Source of the DNA: Sphingobacteriaceae bacterium
GTDB lineage: Bacteria; Bacteroidota; Bacteroidia; Sphingobacteriales; Sphingobacteriaceae
DNA: 36,331 bases
Direction of reading: 5' to 3'
NCBI GenBank assembly: GCA_947459195.1
Contig: CANHCS010000016.1
Coordinates: 1 to 36,331, forward strand
In this document: positions 8,243 through 14,945 of the stretch, one piece after another
Numbering within the stretch: position 1 is the stretch's first letter
How the letters are laid out: each line of letters opens with the position of its first letter
The notes under the pieces: generated by a model
The model's database searches: none
What the model saw: only the letters and a program-made list of their open reading frames with translations
Told to the model about the DNA's origin: nothing
Translations under genes and position numbers: made by a program

Positions 8243-10030
8243 ATGAAGCATATACGTAACTTTTGCATTATTGCACACATCGATCACGGGAAGAGTACTT
8301 TAGCCGATCGATTATTAGAATATACAAATACCATTAGCAAGCGTGAGGCACAGGCCCAATTGCTAGATGATATGGATTTGGAGCGTGAACGTGGCATCAC
8401 CATCAAGAGCCACGCCATCCAAATGAATTATCAAAAAGATGGCCAGGATTATATTTTCAACCTGATCGACACTCCCGGACACGTGGATTTCTCTTATGAG
8501 GTTTCCCGTTCCATCGCTGCCTGCGAAGGTGCTTTGCTGATTGTTGATGCTTCACAAGGCATTCAGGCGCAAACTATTTCTAACCTTTATTTAGCCTTAG
8601 AACACGATCTGGAAATTATTCCAGTATTGAATAAGATGGACTTGCCGGGTGCCATGCCTGAGGAAGTAAAAGACCAAATTGTAGATCTGATCGGTTGTAA
8701 AAGAGAAGATATTTTAGCGGCATCCGGAAAAACAGGCCAGGGTGTACACGATATTTTAAGTGCCATTGTAGACCGCATTCCGGCACCCGTTGGTGATCCC
8801 GAAGGCGAATTGCAGGCCTTGATTTTCGACTCCGTATTCAATTCTTTCCGTGGGATCATTGCCTACTACAAAGTAGTGAACGGACAGATCAAAAAAGGCG
8901 ACAAGGTGAAATTTGTGGCCACTGGCAAAGAATATTATGCAGAAGAAGTGGGCGTGTTAAAATTGAACCAGGAGCCTCGAAATGTGATTAAAACCGGAGA
9001 TGTAGGTTACATCATATCAGGAATTAAAGAGGCCCGTGAGGTGAAGGTTGGGGATACCATTACGACTGTTGACCGCCCTTCAAAAGAGGCGATTCAAGGT
9101 TTTGAAGAGGTAAAACCAATGGTATTTGCGGGAATTTATCCGGTTGACACCGAAGATTACGAGGAGCTTCGCGAAAGCATGGCCAAACTCCAGCTGAACG
9201 ATGCTTCGATTGTGTTCGAACCAGAATCTTCAGCCGCTTTGGGCTTCGGTTTCCGATGCGGATTCCTGGGCATGCTCCACATGGAGATCATTCAGGAGCG
9301 CTTGGAGCGGGAATTCGACATGACGGTGATCACCACCGTTCCGAACGTTTCGTACCTGGCTTATACCACTAAAGGCGAAGAAATTCAGGTGAACAATCCA
9401 TCCGACCTCCCCGACCCGAGTAAACTGGAATATGTGGAAGAGCCTTTTATCAAGGCCAGCATCATCACTAAAGCCGAATTTGTGGGTCCGGTGATGTCGC
9501 TTTGTATCCAGAAACGTGGAATCATCATTAATCAATCGTACCTCACTTCCGACCGAGTGGAACTCATTTTTGAGATGCCGATGGGTGAAATTGTATTTGA
9601 TTTCTACGATCGATTGAAAACCATCTCTAAAGGTTATGCTTCCTTTGATTACCATCAGATTGGTTACCGTAAATCGGATCTGGTTAAATTGGATATCCGC
9701 TTGAACAACGAACCAGTTGATGCATTATCCTCATTGATTCACCGTAGCAATTCTTATGATTTTGGTAAAAAGATCTGTGAGAAACTGAAAGAATTATTGC
9801 CACGTCAGCAGTTCGAGATCATTATTCAGGCTTCGATTGGAGCTAAAATTATTGCCCGTGAAACGGTGAAAGCTTTACGTAAAGACGTGACTGCCAAATG
9901 TTATGGTGGTGACATCTCGCGTAAGCGGAAATTATTAGAAAAACAGAAAAAAGGTAAAAAACGCATGCGCCAGGTGGGTAACGTAGAAATCCCGCAATCG
10001 GCGTTCATGGCGGTATTGAAATTAGATTAA
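8243..10030 (+). CDS. lepA: Elongation factor 4 (LepA) GTPase
   Basis: 595-residue translational GTPase that acts on stalled or mistranslocated ribosomes, at the inner membrane or in the cytosol. The G1 motif AHIDHGKST is at 11-19, followed by [17 protein letters not shown] and NKMDLPGA. The LepA-specific C-terminal domain is complete, ending in [21 protein letters not shown] and a short tail. Length and start match the family exactly. It is transcribed divergently from the flavoprotein operon across 91 nt and is followed by folD after a 59-nt spacer carrying a strong inverted repeat. Confidence 0.98.
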   Translation: MKHIRNFCIIAHIDHGKSTLADRLLEYTNTISKREAQAQLLDDMDLERERGITIKSHAIQMNYQKDGQDYIFNLIDTPGHVDFSYEVSRSIAACEGALLIVDASQGIQAQTISNLYLALEHDLEIIPVLNKMDLPGAMPEEVKDQIVDLIGCKREDILAASGKTGQGVHDILSAIVDRIPAPVGDPEGELQALIFDSVFNSFRGIIAYYKVVNGQIKKGDKVKFVATGKEYYAEEVGVLKLNQEPRNVIKTGDVGYIISGIKEAREVKVGDTITTVDRPSKEAIQGFEEVKPMVFAGIYPVDTEDYEELRESMAKLQLNDASIVFEPESSAALGFGFRCGFLGMLHMEIIQERLEREFDMTVITTVPNVSYLAYTTKGEEIQVNNPSDLPDPSKLEYVEEPFIKASIITKAEFVGPVMSLCIQKRGIIINQSYLTSDRVELIFEMPMGEIVFDFYDRLKTISKGYASFDYHQIGYRKSDLVKLDIRLNNEPVDALSSLIHRSNSYDFGKKICEKLKELLPRQQFEIIIQASIGAKIIARETVKALRKDVTAKCYGGDISRKRKLLEKQKKGKKRMRQVGNVEIPQSAFMAVLKLD

Positions 10031-10036
10031 TAGATT

Positions 10037-10072
10037 TGAGATGTGAGAAACAAAAAAATATCTCACATCTCA
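10037..10072. repeat. 12-bp stem palindrome between lepA and folD
   Basis: A perfect inverted repeat: TGAGATGTGAGA (10037-10048) and TCTCACATCTCA (10061-10072) around an A-rich 12-nt loop. It follows the lepA stop by 6 nt and ends 17 nt before the folD ATG. The GAG-spaced purine-rich strand resembles short intergenic palindromes scattered through Sphingobacteriales genomes (from memory, not verified). There is no T run, so it is not a typical terminator; it may act as an mRNA stability or processing element. Confidence 0.8.
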
Positions 10073-10089
10073 CTACTCATATCTTAAAA

Positions 10090-10971
10090 ATGCAATTACT
10101 GGACGGAAAATATGTTTCGAATAAGCTGAAGCAAGAAATTGCTGCAGAAGCTGCTGAACTAGCGATGCAATTGGGTCGTAAGCCTCATTTGGTTGCTATT
10201 TTGGTGGGACATGATGGCGGCAGCGAAACTTATGTAGCCAGCAAAATGAAAAATTGCGAAGCAGTGGGTTTCCGTTCTACCCTCATCCGTTTTGAAAATA
10301 CCGTTACCGAAACTGAGTTACTTCATCAGATTGAAAAACTCAACCTCGACCGCGAAGTGGATGGTTTGATTGTTCAGTTACCCCTACCCAAACACATTGA
10401 CCCAGAGAAAGTTACCGAAGCCATTGACTATCGAAAAGATGTGGATGGATTCCACCCCATTAACCTGGGCCGTATGCAGCGAAACCTGCCCTGTTTTATT
10501 CCGGCTACGCCTTACGGCATCACCCTCATGCTGAAAGAATACGGCATTGAAACTGCCGGTAAACATTGCGTGGTGGTGGGCCGCAGTCAGATCGTTGGGC
10601 TGCCGATGAGCATTCTGATGGCTCGCAATACCCAGCCTGGCAATTGTACCGTTACACTTTGCCACAGCAAGACTGAAAACATAGCCAAATACACCCAAAA
10701 AGCGGACATCCTGATCGTTGCGATTGGCAAGAAGAACTTCATCACTGCTGATATGGTAAAGGATGGCGCCGTGGTGGTGGATGTGGGCATGAACCGCGAA
10801 ACTTCCACCGAAACCAAGTCAGGCTTCAAGTTGTATGGCGATGTAGATTTTGAGCCGGTAGCTCCCAAATCTTCCTGGATTACACCTGTACCAGGCGGTG
10901 TGGGCCTAATGACTATTGTAGGTTTACTGAAAAACACACTTGCTGCTGCTCGGAAAGAAGTTTATGTTTAA
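10090..10971 (+). CDS. folD: Bifunctional methylenetetrahydrofolate dehydrogenase/cyclohydrolase
   Basis: Converts 5,10-methylene-THF to 10-formyl-THF for purine and formyl-Met synthesis, in the cytosol. The 293 residues match FolD. Seen: [14 protein letters not shown] with the catalytic YxxxK, the segment [14 protein letters not shown], the dinucleotide-binding [13 protein letters not shown], and the C-terminal [12 protein letters not shown] start at ATG 10090 ([10 protein letters not shown]), where the family begins; the in-frame TTG at 10036 lies inside the palindrome and would add 18 unconserved residues. The stop overlaps the ATG of the next gene by 8 nt. It is probably cotranscribed with lepA. 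Confidence 0.97.
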   Translation: MQLLDGKYVSNKLKQEIAAEAAELAMQLGRKPHLVAILVGHDGGSETYVASKMKNCEAVGFRSTLIRFENTVTETELLHQIEKLNLDREVDGLIVQLPLPKHIDPEKVTEAIDYRKDVDGFHPINLGRMQRNLPCFIPATPYGITLMLKEYGIETAGKHCVVVGRSQIVGLPMSILMARNTQPGNCTVTLCHSKTENIAKYTQKADILIVAIGKKNFITADMVKDGAVVVDVGMNRETSTETKSGFKLYGDVDFEPVAPKSSWITPVPGGVGLMTIVGLLKNTLAAARKEVYV

Positions 10972-11398
10972 GTGTTGGCTTACATGGTTACTATTTTTTG
11001 GGATGGTATTTTGTGTCCATGCTCAAGACAAGAATTCATCTTTGCTAATCACATCTTGCAAAAACTTAGACAGCGCCTTGGTTGGAGCAAAATATGAACA
11101 TCTGCAGTCATTGCTACATCCAAAACTAAGCTTAGGGCATTCTAATGGCCTCATCGAAACCAAAACAGAACTACTTGAACATTTGAAAAACGGCTATCTA
11201 AAATATTTTAAAATCGAAAGCTTCGATACGCCCCTAGTTACAAATTATAAGAAACTTGCTACCGTACGCCGCGACATCAAAGTAACAGGTGAACTTAAAC
11301 GAACTGCCTTTGAGGTCAAACTTAGGGTGTTGGAAACCTGGATATGGCAAAAATCTGCTTGGCGTTTATTGAACAGGCAGTCCACAAAAATCAACTGA
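10964..11398 (+). CDS. Secreted NTF2-like (DUF4440-type) protein
   Basis: 144-residue exported protein of unknown function. The signal peptide is clear ([20 protein letters not shown], cleaved before DKN). The mature part follows the SnoaL/DUF4440 pattern: a helix with [28 protein letters not shown], a turn, a second helix, then antiparallel strands ending in [18 protein letters not shown]2-like folds bind small ligands or catalyse simple reactions, and the fold does not define function. The ATG at 10964 overlaps the folD stop by 8 nt, so it is translationally linked to folD; the TTG at 10940 is less likely because the signal peptide begins at MFKCW. Its 3' end overlaps by 8 bp the 3' end of the convergent gene at 11391-11870. 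Confidence 0.75.
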   Translation: MFKCWLTWLLFFGMVFCVHAQDKNSSLLITSCKNLDSALVGAKYEHLQSLLHPKLSLGHSNGLIETKTELLEHLKNGYLKYFKIESFDTPLVTNYKKLATVRRDIKVTGELKRTAFEVKLRVLETWIWQKSAWRLLNRQSTKIN

Positions 11399-11870
11399 GC
11401 AATTCTTCCGGGACTTTAAATTCTTTGCTTTCGTCACGCCAAATGACAGAAGAGATTAGCCATTTACCTTCTTTGAAAACAAATTGAATCAGGCTGATGC
11501 CTTTTTTCCAGTCCTTCCCAGCATCCTTGGCATTTGTATATTCATAAACGCTCATTCGCTGAGCCATGGTACCGAATACCTGCGAACGGTCGGCAATCTC
11601 CTGCTGCACAAAGAATTCGGCATTACCTGCATCTATTTGTTTCATCAAGGCCTGAATAAAACTACTCAGGGTAAATTCCATGGTTTGGGCGAAAGAATGA
11701 TCCACCAAATGGCCTTCACCAAAGAAGATTTCCTGCAAGCCATCCATATTGGGGAAATGCTCCGCATCAAATCCTTTATACAGATAAAAATGTTCGGTTA
11801 GATGATCTATCAGCTGAATTTGGGCGTCCAGATCTTGTTGAGCAGCTGTTTGAACCATGAGACTTTCCAT
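11391..11870 (-). CDS. NTF2-like protein, function unknown
   Basis: 159-residue cytosolic protein without a signal peptide. It has the NTF2-like layout: an N-terminal helix (QQDLDAQIQLIDHLTEHFYLYKGFDAEHFPNMDGLQEIF), a central SFAQTMEFTLSSFIQALMKQI helix, then strands FVQQEIADRSQVFGTMAQRMSVYEY and a final FVFKEGKWLISSVIWRDE. The start is uncertain: ATG at 11868-11870 or 11856-11858. Either start lies inside the upstream Rieske gene, giving a 49-61 bp overlap in another frame. It probably forms a two-gene unit with the Rieske protein. NTF2-fold and Rieske proteins also occur together as subunits of ring-hydroxylating oxygenases, but nothing here shows a catalytic alpha subunit, so I do not infer that. 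Confidence 0.7.
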   Translation of the reverse strand: MESLMVQTAAQQDLDAQIQLIDHLTEHFYLYKGFDAEHFPNMDGLQEIFFGEGHLVDHSFAQTMEFTLSSFIQALMKQIDAGNAEFFVQQEIADRSQVFGTMAQRMSVYEYTNAKDAGKDWKKGISLIQFVFKEGKWLISSVIWRDESKEFKVPEELLS

Positions 11871-12181
11871 CCGATGTATATTCCGTTTGTTCGAATTTCC
11901 AGCGGATAGGTTTCGATATAATCACCCTGGCCGAGTGCTCCCTTCCCGCTTTGTAAATCATATTTATAACGATGGAAAGGACAAATTAGTTTGCCATTTT
12001 TGCACCAACCTTGAGAAAGGTCGGCGCCGGCATGCGGGCATTTAGACTGACAGGCAAAAAGTTGATCACCCGATTTGACCAAACAAATGCGCTTACCTTC
12101 TACCCTTACTGCACGGATAAAATCATTTTCCTGTTGTATTTCTGGTCCGCAAAGCCGGACCCATCTCATTTGCCGGGGCAT
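11810..12181 (-). CDS. Rieske [2Fe-2S] ferredoxin-like protein
   Basis: 123-residue small soluble electron carrier. The Rieske cluster ligands are visible: C48-P-H50 and C67-P-F-H70 in the setting CPHAGADLSQG and LICPFHRYKYDLQSG, the CxH...CxxH spacing of NirD/BphF-type proteins. The core ends near residue 104 (IRTNGIYIG). The last 19 residues (WKVSWFKQLL to PKFS) run over the start of the NTF2-like gene. The start may be 12181 or the second Met four codons in (12169). It is divergent from queE, whose -7 element at 12188-12195 lies just outside. The partner oxidoreductase is unknown. Confidence 0.88.
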   Translation of the reverse strand: MPRQMRWVRLCGPEIQQENDFIRAVRVEGKRICLVKSGDQLFACQSKCPHAGADLSQGWCKNGKLICPFHRYKYDLQSGKGALGQGDYIETYPLEIRTNGIYIGWKVSWFKQLLNKIWTPKFS

Positions 12182-12187
12182 AATCTG

Positions 12188-12195
12188 TATATTTG
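12188..12195 (+). promoter_or_regulatory. Putative -7 element of queE (TATATTTG)
   Basis: Exact TAnnTTTG match 16 nt before the queE ATG at 12212. A TTTG at 12169-12172 is 15 nt upstream, shorter than the usual 19-21. Confidence 0.45.
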
Positions 12196-12211
12196 CACAC
12201 TAATTTACGTT

Positions 12212-12835
12212 ATGCCGCACCAAATTCCTGCCGATGGCACCTTATTACCACTCATGGAAGAATTCTACACCATTCAGGGTGAAGGATTCAATACCGGAAA
12301 AGCAGCCTATTTCATCCGTTTAGGAGGTTGCGATGTGGGCTGTCATTGGTGTGATGTGAAAGAAAGTTGGGATGCAGAACTGCACGCATTGACGAGCGCC
12401 GACGATATTGTTGAAAATGCTGAAAAATACCCGGGTAAAGCCGTGGTGATTACCGGCGGTGAGCCCCTACTGTATAATTTGGATTACCTGACCGCAGAAT
12501 TGCAAAAAAGGGAGATCCAAACATTTATTGAAACTTCTGGGGCTTATCCACTTTCGGGCAGCTGGGATTGGATCTGCTTATCACCTAAAAAATTCAAATC
12601 GCCAAGACCAGATATTTTACCGCTGGCCGGCGAATTAAAGGTAATTGTATTCAACAAAAGTGATTTTGCCTGGGCCGAAGAACATGCACAACATGTATCG
12701 CCAAGTTGCAAACTCTTTCTTCAACCAGAATGGTCGAAAGCAGCTGAAATGACCCCTTTAATTATTAATTATGTGAAGGAAAACCCAAAATGGGAAATCT
12801 CTTTACAAACGCACAAATACTTAAACATCCCTTAA
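12212..12835 (+). CDS. queE: 7-carboxy-7-deazaguanine synthase (queuosine pathway)
   Basis: Radical SAM enzyme converting 6-carboxytetrahydropterin to 7-carboxy-7-deazaguanine, a step to queuosine in tRNA. The 207 residues include EEFYTIQGEGFNTGKAAYF, the CxxxCxxC iron-sulfur motif in GGCDVGCHWCDVKESWD, VVITGGEPLL, FIETSGAYPL and LSPKKFKSP. I start at ATG 12212 (MPHQIPADG) because the family begins here and a -7 element lies just upstream; the frame stays open to 12011, but that part is antisense to the Rieske gene. The other queuosine genes are not in the window. Its stop overlaps the next ATG. Confidence 0.95.
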   Translation: MPHQIPADGTLLPLMEEFYTIQGEGFNTGKAAYFIRLGGCDVGCHWCDVKESWDAELHALTSADDIVENAEKYPGKAVVITGGEPLLYNLDYLTAELQKREIQTFIETSGAYPLSGSWDWICLSPKKFKSPRPDILPLAGELKVIVFNKSDFAWAEEHAQHVSPSCKLFLQPEWSKAAEMTPLIINYVKENPKWEISLQTHKYLNIP

Positions 12836-13608
12836 TGATGAAAATAATTAAAACACTAATTGTACTTATCATAGGTTTATCAAGTATGAAAGTTGCAATG
12901 GCACAAGGTCAGTTGGTCAAATATAGCGATCGAGCTACAAAACTGGAAGGTTACATGGTAAAAGCAAAGGCCGGTGCACCAGGTGTGGTCATCATTCACC
13001 AATGGATGGGATTAAGTGATCATGAAAAAAATGCTGCCAACAAATTGGCTACTTTGGGTTATAATGCCTTGGCCGCTGATATTTACGGCGAAAGTGTTCG
13101 TCCGAAAAATACAAGAGAAGCCGCACCTTTGGCCGGCAGCTATAAAAAAGATCACCAATTATTCCAATCACGCATTAAAGCGGCGATTACTGAATTGGTG
13201 AAACAAGGTGCCGATCCGCAGCGAATTGCGGTAATGGGGTATTGTTTTGGCGGAACCGGTGCCGTAGAAGCCGCTCGTGGATTATTGCCTGTTGCCGGTG
13301 TCATCTCCTTCCATGGCTCTTTATTGAAAGATAAAACCAGACCGAATGGTCGGATAAACACCAAAGTATTGGTATTGCATGGTGCTGATGATCCTTTTGA
13401 AACCGAACAGGAAATCAAAGATTTTCAACAGGAAATGCGTGAAGCCAAAGCTGACTGGGAAATGGTTTACTATGCGAATGCGGTACATGCCTTTACACAA
13501 ATTGCTGCTGGTAATGACAATTCGAAAGGTGCGGCCTATAACGAACTGGCCGACAAACGTTCGTGGGAACGCTTGAAATTATTTTTAAAAGAGATCTTTA
13601 CTAAATAA
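12835..13608 (+). CDS. Secreted dienelactone hydrolase family protein
   Basis: 257-residue alpha/beta hydrolase with an N-terminal signal peptide (KIIKTLIVLIIGLSSMKVAM then AQG), so it is probably periplasmic. The catalytic triad of the dienelactone hydrolase family is visible: Cys in GYCFGG, Asp in LHGADDPF and His in NAVHAFTQ. Also seen are VIIHQWMGLSDHEK, containing the oxyanion-side loop, and AADIYGES. The substrate is unknown. The ATG at 12835 shares its A with the queE stop (TAATG), and a second ATG follows directly at 12838. This gene is followed by a small membrane protein after 14 nt, so the three form an operon. Confidence 0.9.
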   Translation: MMKIIKTLIVLIIGLSSMKVAMAQGQLVKYSDRATKLEGYMVKAKAGAPGVVIIHQWMGLSDHEKNAANKLATLGYNALAADIYGESVRPKNTREAAPLAGSYKKDHQLFQSRIKAAITELVKQGADPQRIAVMGYCFGGTGAVEAARGLLPVAGVISFHGSLLKDKTRPNGRINTKVLVLHGADDPFETEQEIKDFQQEMREAKADWEMVYYANAVHAFTQIAAGNDNSKGAAYNELADKRSWERLKLFLKEIFTK

Positions 13609-13622
13609 ACCTAAAACCCCAA

Positions 13623-14051
13623 ATGGAACAAAACTTTAAAAATCACGGCCGTATGGTCCCAGGCTATCATTATGTGCTTAGCCTTTTGTTATTAACTGGA
13701 TTAATCGGATCCATCATCAATTTATGTCAATCTGAAGGAACTGAAGCTTATTATTCTGCTTCCTTGATTACCCTTTTATTTGTTTGTGGCTTTTTAATTG
13801 CTGCCTTTACGCGAACTTTTGCCTTAAAGGCACAAGACAGAGCGATCAAAGCAGAAGAAGGCCTTAGGTATTTTATTCTAACCGGCAAGTCACTTCCTAA
13901 CGGACTGAAAATTCGTCAGATTATTGGGCTACGTTTTGCTTCAGACGAAGAGTTTCCAAAATTAGCTGAGAAAGCAGTGAAAGAAAATCTGAGTGAAAAA
14001 GCAATTAAACAAGCTATTCAAAACTGGAAAGCCGATACTTATCGAGTTTGA
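13623..14051 (+). CDS. Small two-TM membrane protein (DUF6526-like)
   Basis: 142 residues, function unknown. It begins MEQNFKNHGRMVPGYHYVLS and has two predicted membrane helices, at about 18-36 (VLSLLLLTGLIGSIINL) and 47-66 (SASLITLLFVCGFLIAAFTR). A soluble C-terminus of about 75 residues contains RALKAEEGLRYF-like and IIGLRFASDEEFPKLAEKAV segments. The QNFKNHxRxxPxxH start recalls a family annotated as DUF6526 in Bacteroidota and Bacillota; that name is from memory. It is last in the queE operon and is followed by a strong bidirectional terminator. Confidence 0.72.
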   Translation: MEQNFKNHGRMVPGYHYVLSLLLLTGLIGSIINLCQSEGTEAYYSASLITLLFVCGFLIAAFTRTFALKAQDRAIKAEEGLRYFILTGKSLPNGLKIRQIIGLRFASDEEFPKLAEKAVKENLSEKAIKQAIQNWKADTYRV

Positions 14052-14070
14052 TCGGTTTACTAAGAACAAA

Positions 14071-14100
14071 AAAAAGCTGCCAGGATCCTGGCAGCTTTTT
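14071..14100. terminator. Bidirectional terminator between convergent operons
   Basis: Perfect 13-bp stem AAAAAGCTGCCAG / CTGGCAGCTTTTT around GATC, with T runs on both strands. It serves the queE operon (+) and the recQ-kdsA operon (-). Confidence 0.92.
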
Positions 14101-14129
14101 TTTATAAACGCTTTCGAGAAAAGTTTATT

Positions 14130-14945
14130 TTAAATAATTGCCTGACGAACCCGAGCCAATTTAGTTAACAGTGCTTCTAATTGGTCTAAAGGCAGCATAT
14201 TGGCCCCATCCGATTTGGCTGTTGCTGGCTCCGGATGGGTTTCGATAAACAAACCATCTGCACCAACGGCAATGGCAGCCTTCGCAATGGTTTCTATCAG
14301 CGCTGGTTTACCACCAGTAACGCCGCTACCCTGATTGGGCTGTTGCAGTGAATGGGTACAATCCATCACCACCGGAACGCCGAATTCACGCATTTCAGGA
14401 ATGCCGCGGAAATCAACGATCAAATCCTGATAACCAAACGTATTGCCACGGTCGGTCAAAATCACATTCGGATTACCAGAGTCTTTCACTTTATCAACGG
14501 CAAACTTCATGGAAGCAGCAGACAAAAACTGGCCTTTTTTGATATTGATGGTCTTCCCGGTGTTTGCGGCAGCAACTAGAAGATCTGTCTGTCGGCATAA
14601 AAAAGCCGGAATTTGTAAAACATCTACAAATTCAGCTGCCATAGCTGCTTCTACACTTTCGTGGATATCGGTTACCGTTGGAACGCCAAATTCTTTACTC
14701 ACTTTGGCCAAAATTTTCAAGGCTTTTTCGTCACCAATACCCGTAAAAGAATCAATTCTTGAACGGTTGGCTTTTCGGTATGAGCCTTTAAAAATATAGG
14801 GGATCTGTAGTTTATCGGTAATGCCAACAATCCGCTCTGCAATACGCAGGGCCATATCCTCACCTTCAATGGCACAAGGTCCGGCCATTAAAAAGAAATT
14901 ATTGGTGTCGGTAAATTTGATTTGTGGAATAGCTTTCAGGCTCAT
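14130..14945 (-). CDS. kdsA: 3-deoxy-8-phosphooctulonate synthase
   Basis: Condenses phosphoenolpyruvate with D-arabinose 5-phosphate to KDO 8-phosphate, for the inner core of lipopolysaccharide. The 271-residue protein shows MAGPCAIEG, FKGSYRKANRSRIDSFTG, GVPTVTDIHE, LQIPAFLCRQTDLL, INIKKGQFLS, LTDRGNTFGY, MDCTHSLQQPN and GADGLFIETHPEP, all typical KdsA. The ATG directly follows the recQ stop codon with no spacer (TAAATG), so translation is probably coupled. kdsD lies across the divergent promoter region and kdsB at 25220-25966, giving three of the four CMP-KDO enzymes in this window. Confidence 0.98.
   Translation of the reverse strand: MSLKAIPQIKFTDTNNFFLMAGPCAIEGEDMALRIAERIVGITDKLQIPYIFKGSYRKANRSRIDSFTGIGDEKALKILAKVSKEFGVPTVTDIHESVEAAMAAEFVDVLQIPAFLCRQTDLLVAAANTGKTINIKKGQFLSAASMKFAVDKVKDSGNPNVILTDRGNTFGYQDLIVDFRGIPEMREFGVPVVMDCTHSLQQPNQGSGVTGGKPALIETIAKAAIAVGADGLFIETHPEPATAKSDGANMLPLDQLEALLTKLARVRQAII

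Noticed and set aside
9230-9655. 141-codon open frame on the minus strand inside lepA
   Set aside because: Shadow of the conserved lepA coding frame; no promoter, no recognisable product.
10384-10937. Two minus-strand open frames inside folD
   Set aside because: Antisense shadows of a well-conserved gene; His/Val-rich sequences without structure.
11391-12181. Ring-hydroxylating dioxygenase operon (Rieske plus NTF2-like)
   Set aside because: No large catalytic alpha subunit or reductase is encoded nearby; the NTF2-like protein does not show clear beta-subunit motifs.
12011-12211. 67-residue N-terminal extension of queE
   Set aside because: QueE proteins begin near MPHQIP; the extension is antisense to the Rieske gene and lies upstream of the -7 element.
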